Shown here: positions 35,843 through 45,540 of the stretch, one piece after another
How the letters are laid out: each line of letters begins with the position of its first letter
Position numbering within the stretch: the stretch's first letter is position 1
From: Nocardiopsis endophytica
GTDB lineage: Bacteria; Actinomycetota; Actinomycetes; Streptosporangiales; Streptosporangiaceae
Assembly (NCBI RefSeq): GCF_027706725.1
Contig: NZ_JAQFWQ010000054.1
Location: 1-45,554, forward strand
Reading direction: 5' to 3'
DNA length: 45,554 bases
Program-made: the position numbers and the translations under genes
The notes under the pieces: model-generated
What the model was told of the DNA's origin: nothing
Databases searched by the model: none
The model's input: only the letters and a program-made list of their open reading frames with translations

Positions 35843-37150
35843 CTAGTTGCCGCCGCCCTCGGCGGGGGACTCCTCGGCGGAGGCGTCCTCGCCGCCGGAG
35901 CCGCCGCCGGACTCCGACAGCGCCTTCTTCTGCTCCTCCAGCGCGTCGGCGACCTTCCCGGCGGACTTCTTGCTCAGGCCCTGGGTGGAGAGCACGCTCG
36001 TGGCGTTGATCTCGTAGTCCTTGGGCTCGGTGCTGGGCTCCAGCGCGTAGTCGACGGAGCAGGACATGTCCACCGTGCTCCCGGCGGCCAGCACCTCGGT
36101 GCTGTCGCACTTCTTCTCGCCCAGCTCGTCGTTCTTGAAGGTGGCGTTCATGCGGACGATGACCTTGCCCTCGCCGCCGCCGTCGGAGACGTCCTCGGCG
36201 GTGCCGGACACGGTGCACGCGCCGCCGGTCTGGCACTGCAGGTCGATCTGGCCCTGCCAGTTCAGCTCGATGCGGGCATCGCGCGAGGAGGTCAGCTCGT
36301 CCTTGGCCGCGGCGATCGCGGTGTCGTAGACGCCCTCGACGTCGGCGGCCTCGGGCTCGCTGAGGTTGAACTGCACGCGCGCGCCGGAGCCGCCCGCGTC
36401 GGCGGCGGAGGCGTCGTCGGAGGGGCTCGCCTCGCCCCCTTCCGCGTCCTCGGAGCCCTCGGAGCCGCCCTGGCCGCCGGCCGAGAGGTCCTCGATCTCC
36501 ATGCGCAGGAGGGTGTAGGGCTCCTCCTCGCTGATCCAGACCCGGTTCTTCTCCCCGCCGCCCAGGTCCACGCGGTAGGCGGGGGTCCCGTCGAGGTCCT
36601 CCAGCTGGGCCTCCTCCGAGGCGGCGCCCAGCCCCTCCAGGGTGGCGGCCAGCTCGGCCGGGGCCAGCCGGGCGCCCGGGTCGAGGCCGAGCTGCTCCTT
36701 GGCGACGCGCACCCACGCCCCGGCGTACTGGTCGGAGTCGGGGTTGGCGATGTCCTGGTCGAGCCAGAACTCGTCGGGCGCCTTGAGGAACACGCGGCCC
36801 TCGGCCTCCAGGACCTCGGCCTCGTTCTCGCCCTCCTGGTAGGTCCCCTGCACGGTCCCCCCGGAGGTGACCGTCAGCGCGGCGTCGTTGACGCCCTCGT
36901 CTTCGCCGCCCGCGGCGACCTTGCCCTGGACGGCGATCGCGTCGGCGGCCTCCAGCCGCTTCAGCGCCCCCTCCAGGACCGGAGCCGCCTCGACCGGCGC
37001 GGCCTCCTCCTGCGACTGCTCCCCACCACCGGGGCGCAGGTCGCTCAGATCCAGGCTGCACCCGGCCGCGGCGAGCGCGACCGCGGCCGCCGCCGCGGCG
37101 TAGCCGAGCGGCCGCCCCGATCGCAGTCTGCTGGACATCACCGGCGCCAT
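35843..37150 (-). CDS. Putative lipoprotein, LppX/LprG-like fold suspected
   Basis: A 435-residue exported protein with signal sequence and lipobox LAAAGC, the lipidated residue being C31. The N-terminal half (about 50-235) has the pattern of LppX/LprG-type lipid-binding lipoproteins (ALKRLEAADAIAVQGK-like helix and strand, VLEAEGRVFLKA, KNRVWISEEEPYTLLRMEI). An acidic Gly/Ser linker (240-265) separates a second domain with four Cys residues (LQCQTGGACTV, KKCDST, MSCSV), likely disulfide-bonded. The tail is Gly/Glu-rich. Function unknown. It occupies the place where glnK-glnD often lie between amt and ffh. Confidence 0.65.
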   Translation of the reverse strand: MAPVMSSRLRSGRPLGYAAAAAAVALAAAGCSLDLSDLRPGGGEQSQEEAAPVEAAPVLEGALKRLEAADAIAVQGKVAAGGEDEGVNDAALTVTSGGTVQGTYQEGENEAEVLEAEGRVFLKAPDEFWLDQDIANPDSDQYAGAWVRVAKEQLGLDPGARLAPAELAATLEGLGAASEEAQLEDLDGTPAYRVDLGGGEKNRVWISEEEPYTLLRMEIEDLSAGGQGGSEGSEDAEGGEASPSDDASAADAGGSGARVQFNLSEPEAADVEGVYDTAIAAAKDELTSSRDARIELNWQGQIDLQCQTGGACTVSGTAEDVSDGGGEGKVIVRMNATFKNDELGEKKCDSTEVLAAGSTVDMSCSVDYALEPSTEPKDYEINATSVLSTQGLSKKSAGKVADALEEQKKALSESGGGSGGEDASAEESPAEGGGN

Positions 37151-37455
37151 CTTGCCTCCAGGCCCATTGCGCTCGGCCCGGTCGCACGACTCGTGCCGGC
37201 GGGCGCACGCAGAGATTTCGGGCTGTCGTTCAGTCGGTCACGGGAGCGCGCGGGAGCCCATTCCGGCTCCGGGCGCGTACCGGAGGGCCGCTCTCCTGAG
37301 GTCTCGGCGCCGGCCGTCCGCCGGCGGCCGGCCGTCCGGCCCGTCCGTGGGTGCCAGAGTACCGAACCGCGCCATCACTCCTTGCAAACCGCGGCCCAGG
37401 ATTCGCCCAGAGTCCCCGCGCCGCCCTCGCGCGGGCGGCCGGACCCGGACACACC

Positions 37456-37495
37456 GCTGGGCCGGCGATGGGGCGTGCCCCGTCGTCGGCCCAGC
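37456..37495 (-). terminator. Second hairpin downstream of amt
   Basis: Outer stem GCTGGGCCGGCGA/TCGTCGGCCCAGC with one G-T pair and inner stem GGGGC-GT-GCCCC. It lies 67 bp beyond the amt stop. Confidence 0.5.
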
Positions 37496-37526
37496 CTTGA
37501 CGCGCCTCCCGGCACGGTGCCGCCGT

Positions 37527-37552
37527 CCGCCCCCTCGGCACTGAGGGGGCGG
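37527..37552 (-). terminator. Terminator directly after amt
   Basis: Perfect 10 bp stem CCGCCCCCTC/GAGGGGGCGG with loop GGCACT, 9 bp after the amt stop. Confidence 0.72.
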
Positions 37553-37561
37553 GTGCGCCGG

Positions 37562-38887
<1,326 letters not shown>

Positions 38888-39263
38888 GGTCGCCTCCAAG
38901 CAGGGGATGGGGGATGTGTACGTACTCCTCGGTGATGCGAGCACGTCGTCGGGCCCGGCGCGTTCACCTCGACCGATACCTTCGGCCCGGGGTGTTTCCC
39001 GGTGGATGTGCGGATGTTGCGGGCGCGTAAAGCATCTGGTCGGACGGTTACATCCGCGTGTCACGGCCGGGCGGGGGCGCGTGAGGGCGGGGGCGCGGCC
39101 GTTAAGGGGCCGTCAACGGATATGGCGCGCGTTCATCCAGCTCAGCTACGGTGCAAGGTATAGGGAAAGTTCGATATTTTCTGAATATCTTGCGCCTCTG
39201 GAGGCGCGCCCGCACCGCGGCGCCCACGGGCGGCCGCGGCGCGGGTCCGGAAAGCGAGCCGTG
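38888..39263. other. Intergenic region between divergent amt and ABC genes
   Basis: No gene is supported in these 376 bases. They hold the promoters of amt (minus) and the ABC operon (plus), and the operator at 39153-39193. Confidence 0.5.
39153..39193 (+). promoter_or_regulatory. Nested palindrome before the ABC operon
   Basis: Outer arms GCAAGGTAT (39153-39161) and ATATCTTGC (39185-39193) with one mismatch, and inner GATATT-TTCTG-AATATC (39173-39189). The patch is very AT-rich for this genome. It resembles a TetR- or MarR-type operator, but no such regulator is adjacent. Confidence 0.5.
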
Positions 39264-40232
39264 ATGACCGCAGTCGGCCGGGCGGGTGTGGGCCCCTCCC
39301 CCGCCATCGAGATCAGCGGGCTGACCAAGAGCTACGGGCGCCACCGCGCACTCGGCGGGGTGGACCTGCGGGTGCGTGAGGGCGAGGTGTTCGGCTTCCT
39401 CGGGCCGAACGGCGCCGGGAAGACGACCACGATCCGGGTGCTGCTCGACCACATCCGGCGCGACGCCGGGGAGGTGTCGGTCCTGGGGCGCGACCCGCGC
39501 ACCGACGGGGTGGCGCTGCGGCGCGAGGTCGGCTACCTGCCCGGGGAGCTGTCCATGACCAGTCGGCGCCCGGCACGGGACATGCTCGCCTTCTATGCGC
39601 GGTTGCGCGGGGGCGTCCCCCGCGCGCACATCGACGAGCTGGCCGCGCGGCTCGACCTGGACCTCAAGCGGCCGGTCCGCGGGCTGTCCAAGGGGAACAA
39701 GCAGAAGGTGGGGCTGGTGCAGGCGTTCATGCACCGGCCGCGGCTGCTCATCCTGGACGAGCCCACCAGCGGCCTCGACCCGCTGCTCCAGCAGGAGTTC
39801 CTGGCGATGGTCCGCGAAGCGCGCGAGGCGGGCACCACCGTGTTCATGTCGTCGCACGTGCTGAGCGAGGTGCACGACGCCGCCGACCGGGCGGCGATCA
39901 TCCGCGACGGGCGGATCGTGGCGACCGAGGACATGGACGCCCTGCGCGCGCGGGCGGTGCACGAGTTCTCCATCCGGTTCGCCGAACCGCTGGGCCCCGG
40001 GGACGCGGCCGAGTTCTCGGCGCTGGACAACGTCCGCGAAGTGCGGGCCGACGGCGACCAGCTCACCTGCAGGGTCGAGGGGAGCCCGGACGCGCTGGTC
40101 AAACTGGCCGCCCGCAGGACGGTGCTGCTGCTGTCGGCCGTCGAGCCCGACCTGGAGGAGCTGTTCTTCACCCACTACAACAACGGGGCGCAGGACGCCG
40201 GGACGCGGGACGCTTCGGGCGGGGAGGGCTGA
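39264..40232 (+). CDS. ABC transporter ATP-binding protein (ABC-2 exporter, drug type)
   Basis: A 322-residue ATPase. Walker A is GPNGAGKTTT, the signature is GLSKGNKQKVGL, Walker B is LLILDEPTSGLDPLL, and the switch His is in MSSHVLSEV. The C-terminal extension (about 225-322) is of the kind seen in DrrA/NatA-type exporters. The ATG at 39264 is preceded by GGAAAG; a GTG three bases earlier is equally possible. It is followed after 3 bases by its permease. Confidence 0.9.
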   Translation: MTAVGRAGVGPSPAIEISGLTKSYGRHRALGGVDLRVREGEVFGFLGPNGAGKTTTIRVLLDHIRRDAGEVSVLGRDPRTDGVALRREVGYLPGELSMTSRRPARDMLAFYARLRGGVPRAHIDELAARLDLDLKRPVRGLSKGNKQKVGLVQAFMHRPRLLILDEPTSGLDPLLQQEFLAMVREAREAGTTVFMSSHVLSEVHDAADRAAIIRDGRIVATEDMDALRARAVHEFSIRFAEPLGPGDAAEFSALDNVREVRADGDQLTCRVEGSPDALVKLAARRTVLLLSAVEPDLEELFFTHYNNGAQDAGTRDASGGEG

Positions 40233-40235
40233 GCG

Positions 40236-41027
40236 ATGGCGGGAGAGGTCTTCCGGCGCTTCCTGGGCGACCACCGGCGCGGGCTCGTCGGCTGGTCGGT
40301 CGCCGTGGCGGCGGTCACGGCGATGTACAGCTCCTTCTGGCCGACGATGGCCGACACCACGGACCTCATGGAGCAGTACGTGGACGCGATGCCGGGGTTC
40401 GCCGAGGCCATGGGGTGGTCGGACATGACCACCCCGGAGGGCTACATCGACGGGACGGTGCTGCTGCTGGTGCCGATCCTGATGATGGTGGCGGCCGTGG
40501 GGATCGGGGCGCGGGCCGTCGCGGGCGACGAGGAGGAGGGCGCCCTCGAACTCGTCATGGCCTACCCGGTGGGCCGCACCTCGCTGCTGCTGCAGCGGTT
40601 CGCCGCGACGGCCGTCTACACCGGCGTCCTCGGCACGGTGATGTTCCTCGTCCTGCTGGGGCTGTCCCCCGTGCTCGACCTGGACATCGGCGCGGGGCAC
40701 CTGGCGGCGGCGTGCCTGGCGACCGCGCTGAACGCGCTCTGCTACGGGACGGCGGCGTTCGCCATCGGCGCGGCGACGGGGCGGAGGTCCCTCGCCATCG
40801 CGGGCGGGGCGGCGCTCGCCGTGATCGGCTATCTGGGCAACACCTTCGCGCTGACCATCGAGGACCTGGAGTGGATGCGGTTCGGGTCCGCGTTCTACTA
40901 CGCGCTCGACCCCGATCCGCTGGTGAACGGGGTGGACCCCGGGTACACGGCGGTGCTGGTCGCCGCGCCGGCGGTGCTCGTCGCGCTGGGCGCCGCGGTC
41001 TTCGGCCGCCGGGACGTCCTGGTGTGA
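40236..41027 (+). CDS. ABC-2 type permease
   Basis: A 263-residue membrane protein with about six hydrophobic segments (20-38, 73-92, 118-142, 150-172, 180-205, 238-258). It is the partner of the ATPase just upstream. An exporter of drugs, antibiotics or lipids is likely. The pair sits on the opposite strand within the ftsY-amt neighbourhood, which suggests insertion of an accessory operon. Confidence 0.85.
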   Translation: MAGEVFRRFLGDHRRGLVGWSVAVAAVTAMYSSFWPTMADTTDLMEQYVDAMPGFAEAMGWSDMTTPEGYIDGTVLLLVPILMMVAAVGIGARAVAGDEEEGALELVMAYPVGRTSLLLQRFAATAVYTGVLGTVMFLVLLGLSPVLDLDIGAGHLAAACLATALNALCYGTAAFAIGAATGRRSLAIAGGAALAVIGYLGNTFALTIEDLEWMRFGSAFYYALDPDPLVNGVDPGYTAVLVAAPAVLVALGAAVFGRRDVLV

Positions 41028-41034
41028 ACGGAGA

Positions 41035-41072
41035 GGGCCGCCCCGCCCGGGAGGACCCGGGCGGGGCGGCCC
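41035..41072. terminator. Two-way terminator between the permease and ftsY
   Basis: Perfect 17 bp stem (41035-41051 with 41056-41072) with a 4-nt loop, between the convergent stops at 41027 and 41103. Confidence 0.82.
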
Positions 41073-41102
41073 CGTGTCTGGGCGACGGCGGCGCCGGGGC
41101 CG

Positions 41103-42278
41103 CTACGCCTCCTCCAGGAGGGCGTCGACGAACTCCTCCGGGTCGAACGGCGCCAGGTCGTCGGGCCCCTCGCCCAGGCCCACCAGCTTGACCGGGACGC
41201 CCAGCTCGCGCTGGACCTGGATGATGATGCCGCCCTTGGCGGTGCCGTCCAGCTTGGTCAGGACGATGCCGGACACGGCCACGGCCTCGGCGAACACCCG
41301 CGCCTGGCGCAGGCCGTTCTGCCCTGTGGTGGCGTCCAGCACCAGGAGCACGTCGTCCACCTGGGACTTCTTCTCCACCACGCGCTTGACCTTGCCGAGC
41401 TCGTCCATCAGCCCGGTCTTGGTGTGCAGGCGGCCCGCGGTGTCGACGATCACCGAGTCGGCGCCCTCGTCGACGCCGCGGGAGACGGCGTCGAAGGCGA
41501 CGCTGGCCGGGTCGGCCCCCTCGTCCTTGCGGACCACCGGCGCGCCGACCCGCGAGCCCCAGGTCTCCAGCTGGTCGGCGGCGGCGGCGCGGAAGGTGTC
41601 GGCCGCGCCCAGGACCACCGACTTGCCGTCGCCCACCAGGACGCGGGCGAGCTTGCCGGTGGTGGTGGTCTTGCCGGTCCCGTTGACCCCCACGACCATG
41701 ACGACGCCGGGCCGCCCCTGGTGCGGGCCGGTGTGCACGGTGCGGTCCATGTCCGGGCCGATCTGGGCGAGCAGCTCCTCGCGGAGCATCGCGCGCACCT
41801 CGTCGGGGCTGCGGGTGCCCAGCACCTTCACCTTGGTGCGTAGGCCCTCGACGATCTGCGAGGCCGACGTCACGCCGACGTCGGCGGTGATGAGGGTGTC
41901 CTCGATCTCCTCCCAGGCGTCGTCGTCGAGGGTGTCCGAGGCCAGGATGTTCAGCAGGCCCTGGCCCAGCGCCGACTGCGAGCGGGCCAGGCGGGCGCGC
42001 AGCCGCACCAGGCGGCCCGCCGACGGCGGCGGGGTCTCGATTTCCGGCGCGGCCGGGGGCGCGGGCGCCTCCGCGGGCGGCGCCTGCGGCTCGGCCCCGG
42101 CGGCGCCCGAGCGCTCGCCCTCCTCTTCGGCGGCCGGGGCGGTCGCGGTGGCGCCGGACCCCTCGGCGGGCGGGGCCTGCCTGCCCGCGCCGGGGCGGCG
42201 CGGCCGGATGAGCACGACGCCGCCGAACACGAGCAGGGCGACGACGAATACGGCAACAGCGAAGATCGTGTAGTCCAT
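41103..42278 (-). CDS. ftsY: Signal recognition particle receptor FtsY
   Basis: A 391-residue GTPase that docks SRP at the membrane. It has an N-terminal hydrophobic segment (about 4-24), an acidic Ala/Pro-rich linker (30-85), then the NG domain: P-loop GVNGTGKT at 197-204, DTFRAAAADQLETW, VDTAGRLHTK and TKLDGTAKGG. A true membrane anchor at the N-terminus is common in actinobacterial FtsY. Confidence 0.96.
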   Translation of the reverse strand: MDYTIFAVAVFVVALLVFGGVVLIRPRRPGAGRQAPPAEGSGATATAPAAEEEGERSGAAGAEPQAPPAEAPAPPAAPEIETPPPSAGRLVRLRARLARSQSALGQGLLNILASDTLDDDAWEEIEDTLITADVGVTSASQIVEGLRTKVKVLGTRSPDEVRAMLREELLAQIGPDMDRTVHTGPHQGRPGVVMVVGVNGTGKTTTTGKLARVLVGDGKSVVLGAADTFRAAAADQLETWGSRVGAPVVRKDEGADPASVAFDAVSRGVDEGADSVIVDTAGRLHTKTGLMDELGKVKRVVEKKSQVDDVLLVLDATTGQNGLRQARVFAEAVAVSGIVLTKLDGTAKGGIIIQVQRELGVPVKLVGLGEGPDDLAPFDPEEFVDALLEEA

Positions 42279-42313
42279 CAGTCTCCTAGCGAGGTCCCCC
42301 GACCCGCGGGCGA

Positions 42314-42341
42314 GAGGCGGCCCGTCTCCGGTGGCCGCCTC
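42314..42341 (-). terminator. Hairpin between btuC-like gene and ftsY
   Basis: Perfect 9 bp stem GAGGCGGCC/GGCCGCCTC with a 10-nt loop, about 150 bp after the permease stop. The 211 bp gap holds no ATPase gene. Confidence 0.5.
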
Positions 42342-42489
42342 CCCGGCGCCGGCCGCACGGTGGTGGTCGTGATCGGCGGGGGCGCCGTCCAGTCTTCCAG
42401 ACGCAGGGGCGCGATCCGGTCACGCCCGCGCCCCGTTCCGGTCGCGCGCGGCGCCGGGGACGGCGAACCGGGCGGGCGCCGCCGGGCGG

Positions 42490-43521
42490 TCACGCGCTCC
42501 GGTCCCGGGTGGCGCGCAGGATCATCACGAAGAACGGCGCGCCGAGGAAGGCCGTCACCACGCCCAGCGGCAGCTCGGCGGGGGCGATCACGGTGCGCGC
42601 GACCACGTCGACCAGGACCAGGAACGCGGCGCCGCACAGCAGCGACATGGGCAGGACCAGCCGGTACCCGGTGCCGACGAGGCGGCGCACCATGTGCGGC
42701 ACCACGATCCCGACGAACCCGATCAGGCCGCTGACCGACACCGCGGCCGCGGTGGCCAGGGAGGCGGCGGCGATCACGGCGAGCCGCACGGCGGCGGTGT
42801 TCAGGCCCAGGCTCACCGCCTTCTCCTCGCCGAGGGCGAGGAGGTCGAGCAGCGGGGCGCAGGCCAGCATGCAGGCCGCGGCCAGCACCGCGTACGGGAG
42901 TACGGTGGCGGCCTGGTCCCAGTCGCTGCGGACCAGACCGCCCAGCACCCAGGAGAAGATCCGCTGGAGCTCCTCCGTGCGCAGCTGCTGGACCAGGGTC
43001 TGGGCCGCGGACAGGAACGAGGAGACCGCCACCCCGGCAAGGATCAGGGCGGCGGTGCCGCCCCGCCCGGCCGAGTGGCCCAGGGCGTAGGCGGCGGCCA
43101 CGCCCAGCAGGGCGCCGATGAACGCCGCCGCGGGGACCACGGCGCGGGGCGCGTCGAACCACTCCGCGCCGTAGGCGATGACGACGGTGGCGCCGAGCCC
43201 GGCCCCGCCGGCCGCCCCCAGCAGGTAGGGGTCGGCCAGCGGGTTGCGGAACACCCCCTGGTAGGAGGCGCCCGCCGCGGCAAGGAGGGCGCCGACCAGG
43301 GCGCCCAGCACCACGCGCGGGAGCCGGAGCTGGACGAGCACGGCCAGCTGGCGGTCGTTGAGGGGGGACTCCACGCCGGGCAGGACCCGCGCCGCGAGGG
43401 CGTGGACGATCTGCCCGGGGGTGATGGAGGCCGCGCCCGCGGCGACGCCGACCAGCACCGCGGCGGCCAGTGCCGCCGCGGCGCCGGCCAGCCACGGCCA
43501 GGCCGTGCGCCCGCGTCCCAC
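42490..43521 (-). CDS. FecCD-type permease, probably cobalamin (BtuC)
   Basis: A 343-residue ABC importer permease with nine to ten membrane segments. Motifs are LRLPRVVLGALVGALLAAAG, YQGVFRNPLADPYLLG, GLIGFVGIVVPHMVRRLVG and PLGVVTAFLGAPFFV, all typical of the FecCD family. It starts 4 bases after the binding-protein stop and shares its B12 riboswitch. No ATP-binding subunit gene follows before ftsY. Confidence 0.9.
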   Translation of the reverse strand: MGRGRTAWPWLAGAAAALAAAVLVGVAAGAASITPGQIVHALAARVLPGVESPLNDRQLAVLVQLRLPRVVLGALVGALLAAAGASYQGVFRNPLADPYLLGAAGGAGLGATVVIAYGAEWFDAPRAVVPAAAFIGALLGVAAAYALGHSAGRGGTAALILAGVAVSSFLSAAQTLVQQLRTEELQRIFSWVLGGLVRSDWDQAATVLPYAVLAAACMLACAPLLDLLALGEEKAVSLGLNTAAVRLAVIAAASLATAAAVSVSGLIGFVGIVVPHMVRRLVGTGYRLVLPMSLLCGAAFLVLVDVVARTVIAPAELPLGVVTAFLGAPFFVMILRATRDRSA

Positions 43522-43525
43522 CGGC

Positions 43526-44470
43526 TCAGTCCTCCTGGGCGGCGGTCACCGCGTCGGAGACGCTCTGGACGAGGTCGACCACGCGTGGGCCCCAGCGGGA
43601 GGAGATGTCCTCGTCGAGCTGGACGACGTCGCCGTTCTCCACGGCGGTGACGGTGTCGAAGGCGGGGCGGCCCTCCAGGTCGTCCACGGCGTCGCCGCCG
43701 GGGTAGGCGAGGAAGACCAGGTCGGGGTCCTCCTCGACGACGAACTCGGAGGACAGCTGCGGGTAGCCGCCGGCCTCGGCGGCGCCGTCGGCCCCGTCGG
43801 CGATGTTGTCCAGGCCCAGCTCGGCGTAGACCTGGCCGATGAAGGTGTCGGAGGTGGCCGAGTACATCGCGTCGTCCACCTCGTGGTAGACGCTGAGCTC
43901 GGTGTCGCCGACGGCCTCGCGGGTGTCGGCGACGATGTCCTCGATCTCGCCCTGGACGCGCTCGGCCTCGGCGTCTCCCTCCTCGGCGTGGCCGGTGGCC
44001 TCGCCGAGCAGGCGCAGCTGGTCGTAGGTGTCCTGGAAGCCGGTGGCGGCCTCCAGCACCAGGACGTCGATGCCGACCTTCTCCAGCTGGTCGGCGGAGT
44101 CCTCGGCGTCGCGGGCCAGGACGACCAGGTCGGGGTCCTCCTCGGTTACGGCCTCGACATTGGGGGTGAACCCGGACAGGTCCGTGGTGGGGGCCTCCTC
44201 CGGGTAGTCCGAGTACTCGTCGGCGGCGACGACCTGGTCGCCGGCGCCCACGGCGAAGAGCATCTCGGTGGCCGTCGGGGAGAGCGAGACGATGCGCTCG
44301 GGCCGGGCGTCGAGGGTGACGTCCCCGCGCGCGTCGGCGACGGTGACGGGGAAGGCGCCCCCGGAGGAGGCGTCGGTCTCATCGGAGCCGCCGGACTCCG
44401 GGCCGCCGCAGGCGGCGAGGGCGAGCGCGGCGGGCAGGACGGCCGCCGCGGTGAAGCGTGCGATGCGCAC
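43526..44470 (-). CDS. Cobalamin-type ABC substrate-binding lipoprotein (BtuF-like)
   Basis: A 314-residue binding protein of the helical-backbone metal-receptor family. Signal peptide and lipobox LALAAC give lipidated C21. RIVSLSPTATEMLFAVGAGD, followed by YSDYPEEA, is the typical start of BtuF-like proteins. The GTG at 44470 follows AGAAGGAG and starts the signal peptide; the longer frame to 44680 runs into the riboswitch and is rejected. The riboswitch upstream makes corrinoids the likely ligand. Confidence 0.88.
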   Translation of the reverse strand: MRIARFTAAAVLPAALALAACGGPESGGSDETDASSGGAFPVTVADARGDVTLDARPERIVSLSPTATEMLFAVGAGDQVVAADEYSDYPEEAPTTDLSGFTPNVEAVTEEDPDLVVLARDAEDSADQLEKVGIDVLVLEAATGFQDTYDQLRLLGEATGHAEEGDAEAERVQGEIEDIVADTREAVGDTELSVYHEVDDAMYSATSDTFIGQVYAELGLDNIADGADGAAEAGGYPQLSSEFVVEEDPDLVFLAYPGGDAVDDLEGRPAFDTVTAVENGDVVQLDEDISSRWGPRVVDLVQSVSDAVTAAQED

Positions 44471-44539
44471 GGGTCTCCTTCTTCGGGCAGGGGAAGCACC
44501 GAGCCCGCCGAGGCGGACTGCCCTTCCCACGAGGACAGT

Positions 44540-44705
44540 TGACGCCGGCACCGCACGAGGCGACCTGGCTCGTCCCGCCGGGGGGCGGGCGTCACAGTTG
44601 CGGGGCAGCGCCGGATCCGGGACGGCCGCGGCCGCCCACCCGGACTTCGCTCGCACAGTGCCGCTGACCTGGACCGCCACCGAAGACGGCCGACCAGGTC
44701 AACGT
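44540..44705 (-). ncRNA. Cobalamin (B12) riboswitch
   Basis: On the minus strand the conserved core reads GCTGCCCCGCAACTGTGAC (near 44608-44590), preceded by a GTCCGG/GGATCCGG region and followed by a GCCCGCC/GGCGGG stem and the B12-box-like GAGCCAGGTCGCC (44571-44559). Order and spacing match compact actinobacterial cobalamin riboswitches. It lies about 70-90 bases upstream of the BtuF-like start, so corrinoid binding should repress uptake. A TAAAGT -10 box at 44715-44710 puts the transcript start near 44703. Outer limits are approximate. Confidence 0.75.
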
Positions 44706-44709
44706 GTCC

Positions 44710-44715
44710 ACTTTA
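44710..44715 (-). promoter_or_regulatory. -10 box of the btuF-btuC operon
   Basis: TAAAGT on the minus strand, just upstream of the riboswitch. No consensus -35 is seen. Confidence 0.4.
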
Positions 44716-44800
44716 GACGCTCCCGCCCGACCATCGGCGTCGGCACCCACGCCCCCGCCGAGAGGACCCCCGGTTCCAGCCACCACCGAGGGGGGAGAGC

Positions 44801-45540
44801 CCACCGGAGTGCAAGGCCGCAAGGGCGACGACGAGGAGAGGCCGGCGGCCCGTGCGGCAGCGTTGTCGGGTTCCGGGCGTGTGCATGGTCACCGCGATGG
44901 GCGACGACAGAGGTCAGCGGCCCTCAGCGCAGCGCCGTCAGGCGCAGCGCGTGTGCACGGTCACCGTGAATGGCAGCAACGGCGACAGCCGGGCGGTTCC
45001 CGGGCCCCGACTGCCGCCCGGCAGGTTCCTCGCGGTGCGGGTAGGTGGGCGGCTGGGCAGGTACCCCGCTCAAGGGCCCCGGCCGGGCGGAAGACCATCG
45101 GAGCGCGAGGTCGCAAGGGCAGCGACGACGCAGGTCAGCGACCCTCAGGGCAGCGCTGTCGGGCGCAGAGCGTGTGCGTGGTTGCCGTGATGGGCGGCGA
45201 CGGCCCGAGCAGGGCGGTTCCCGGGCCTTGCCTGCCGCCCGGCAGGTTCCTCGCGGTCCGGGTGGGCGGACGGCTGAGCAGGTACCCCACTCACGGCCAC
45301 CAGCCGGGCGGCCGGCCGCCGGAGTGTGAGCGGGATGGCGGCGACGATGAAGGCGGGCGGCCCATACGGCAGCGTTGTCGGGTGCAGCGCGTGTGCGTGG
45401 TCGGCGTGGCTAGCGGCAACGGGAAGGAGCCGGGCGGTTCCCGGGCCATGCCTGCCGTCCGGCGGGCCCCGGATGGTCCGGATGAGCGGGGCGGTGGGCG
45501 GGGTTCGCGCTCTTCGTCGTCCGGGGCACCTTCCGGGCGC
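44801..45540 (+). repeat. Tandem array of the ~215-220 bp intergenic repeat (right array)
   Basis: Cores (CAGCG..TGTCGG then GCGTGTGCNNGGT) start at about 44859, 44930, 45151 and 45370: spacings 72, 221 and 219 bases. The 72-base step is a partial internal duplication. Units share CGGAG..GCAAGGGC, the core, GGGCGGTTCCCGGGCC, TGCCGCCCGGCAGGTTCCTCG and GGGCGGCTGGGCAGGTACCC, in that order. Orientation is opposite to the left-end array. No gene is supported in 44720-45554. Confidence 0.8.

Larger units (their letters stand above)
37151..37561. other. Non-coding gap between amt and the lipoprotein gene
   Basis: No gene is supported in these 411 bases. They hold two hairpins downstream of amt (37456-37495 and 37527-37552) and several short CG-rich palindromes near 37305-37345. 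Confidence 0.5.

Noticed and set aside
38888-39120. GlnR box upstream of amt
   Set aside because: GTGAC and GTAAC elements are present on the minus strand, but the spacing does not fit the usual two-half-site GlnR pattern.
42279-42489. Remnant of a btuD ATPase
   Set aside because: No Walker or signature motif in any frame of the 211 bp.
44852-45329. Open frames inside the right repeat array
   Set aside because: Frames shift between tandem units because of small insertions and deletions, so coding is unlikely.
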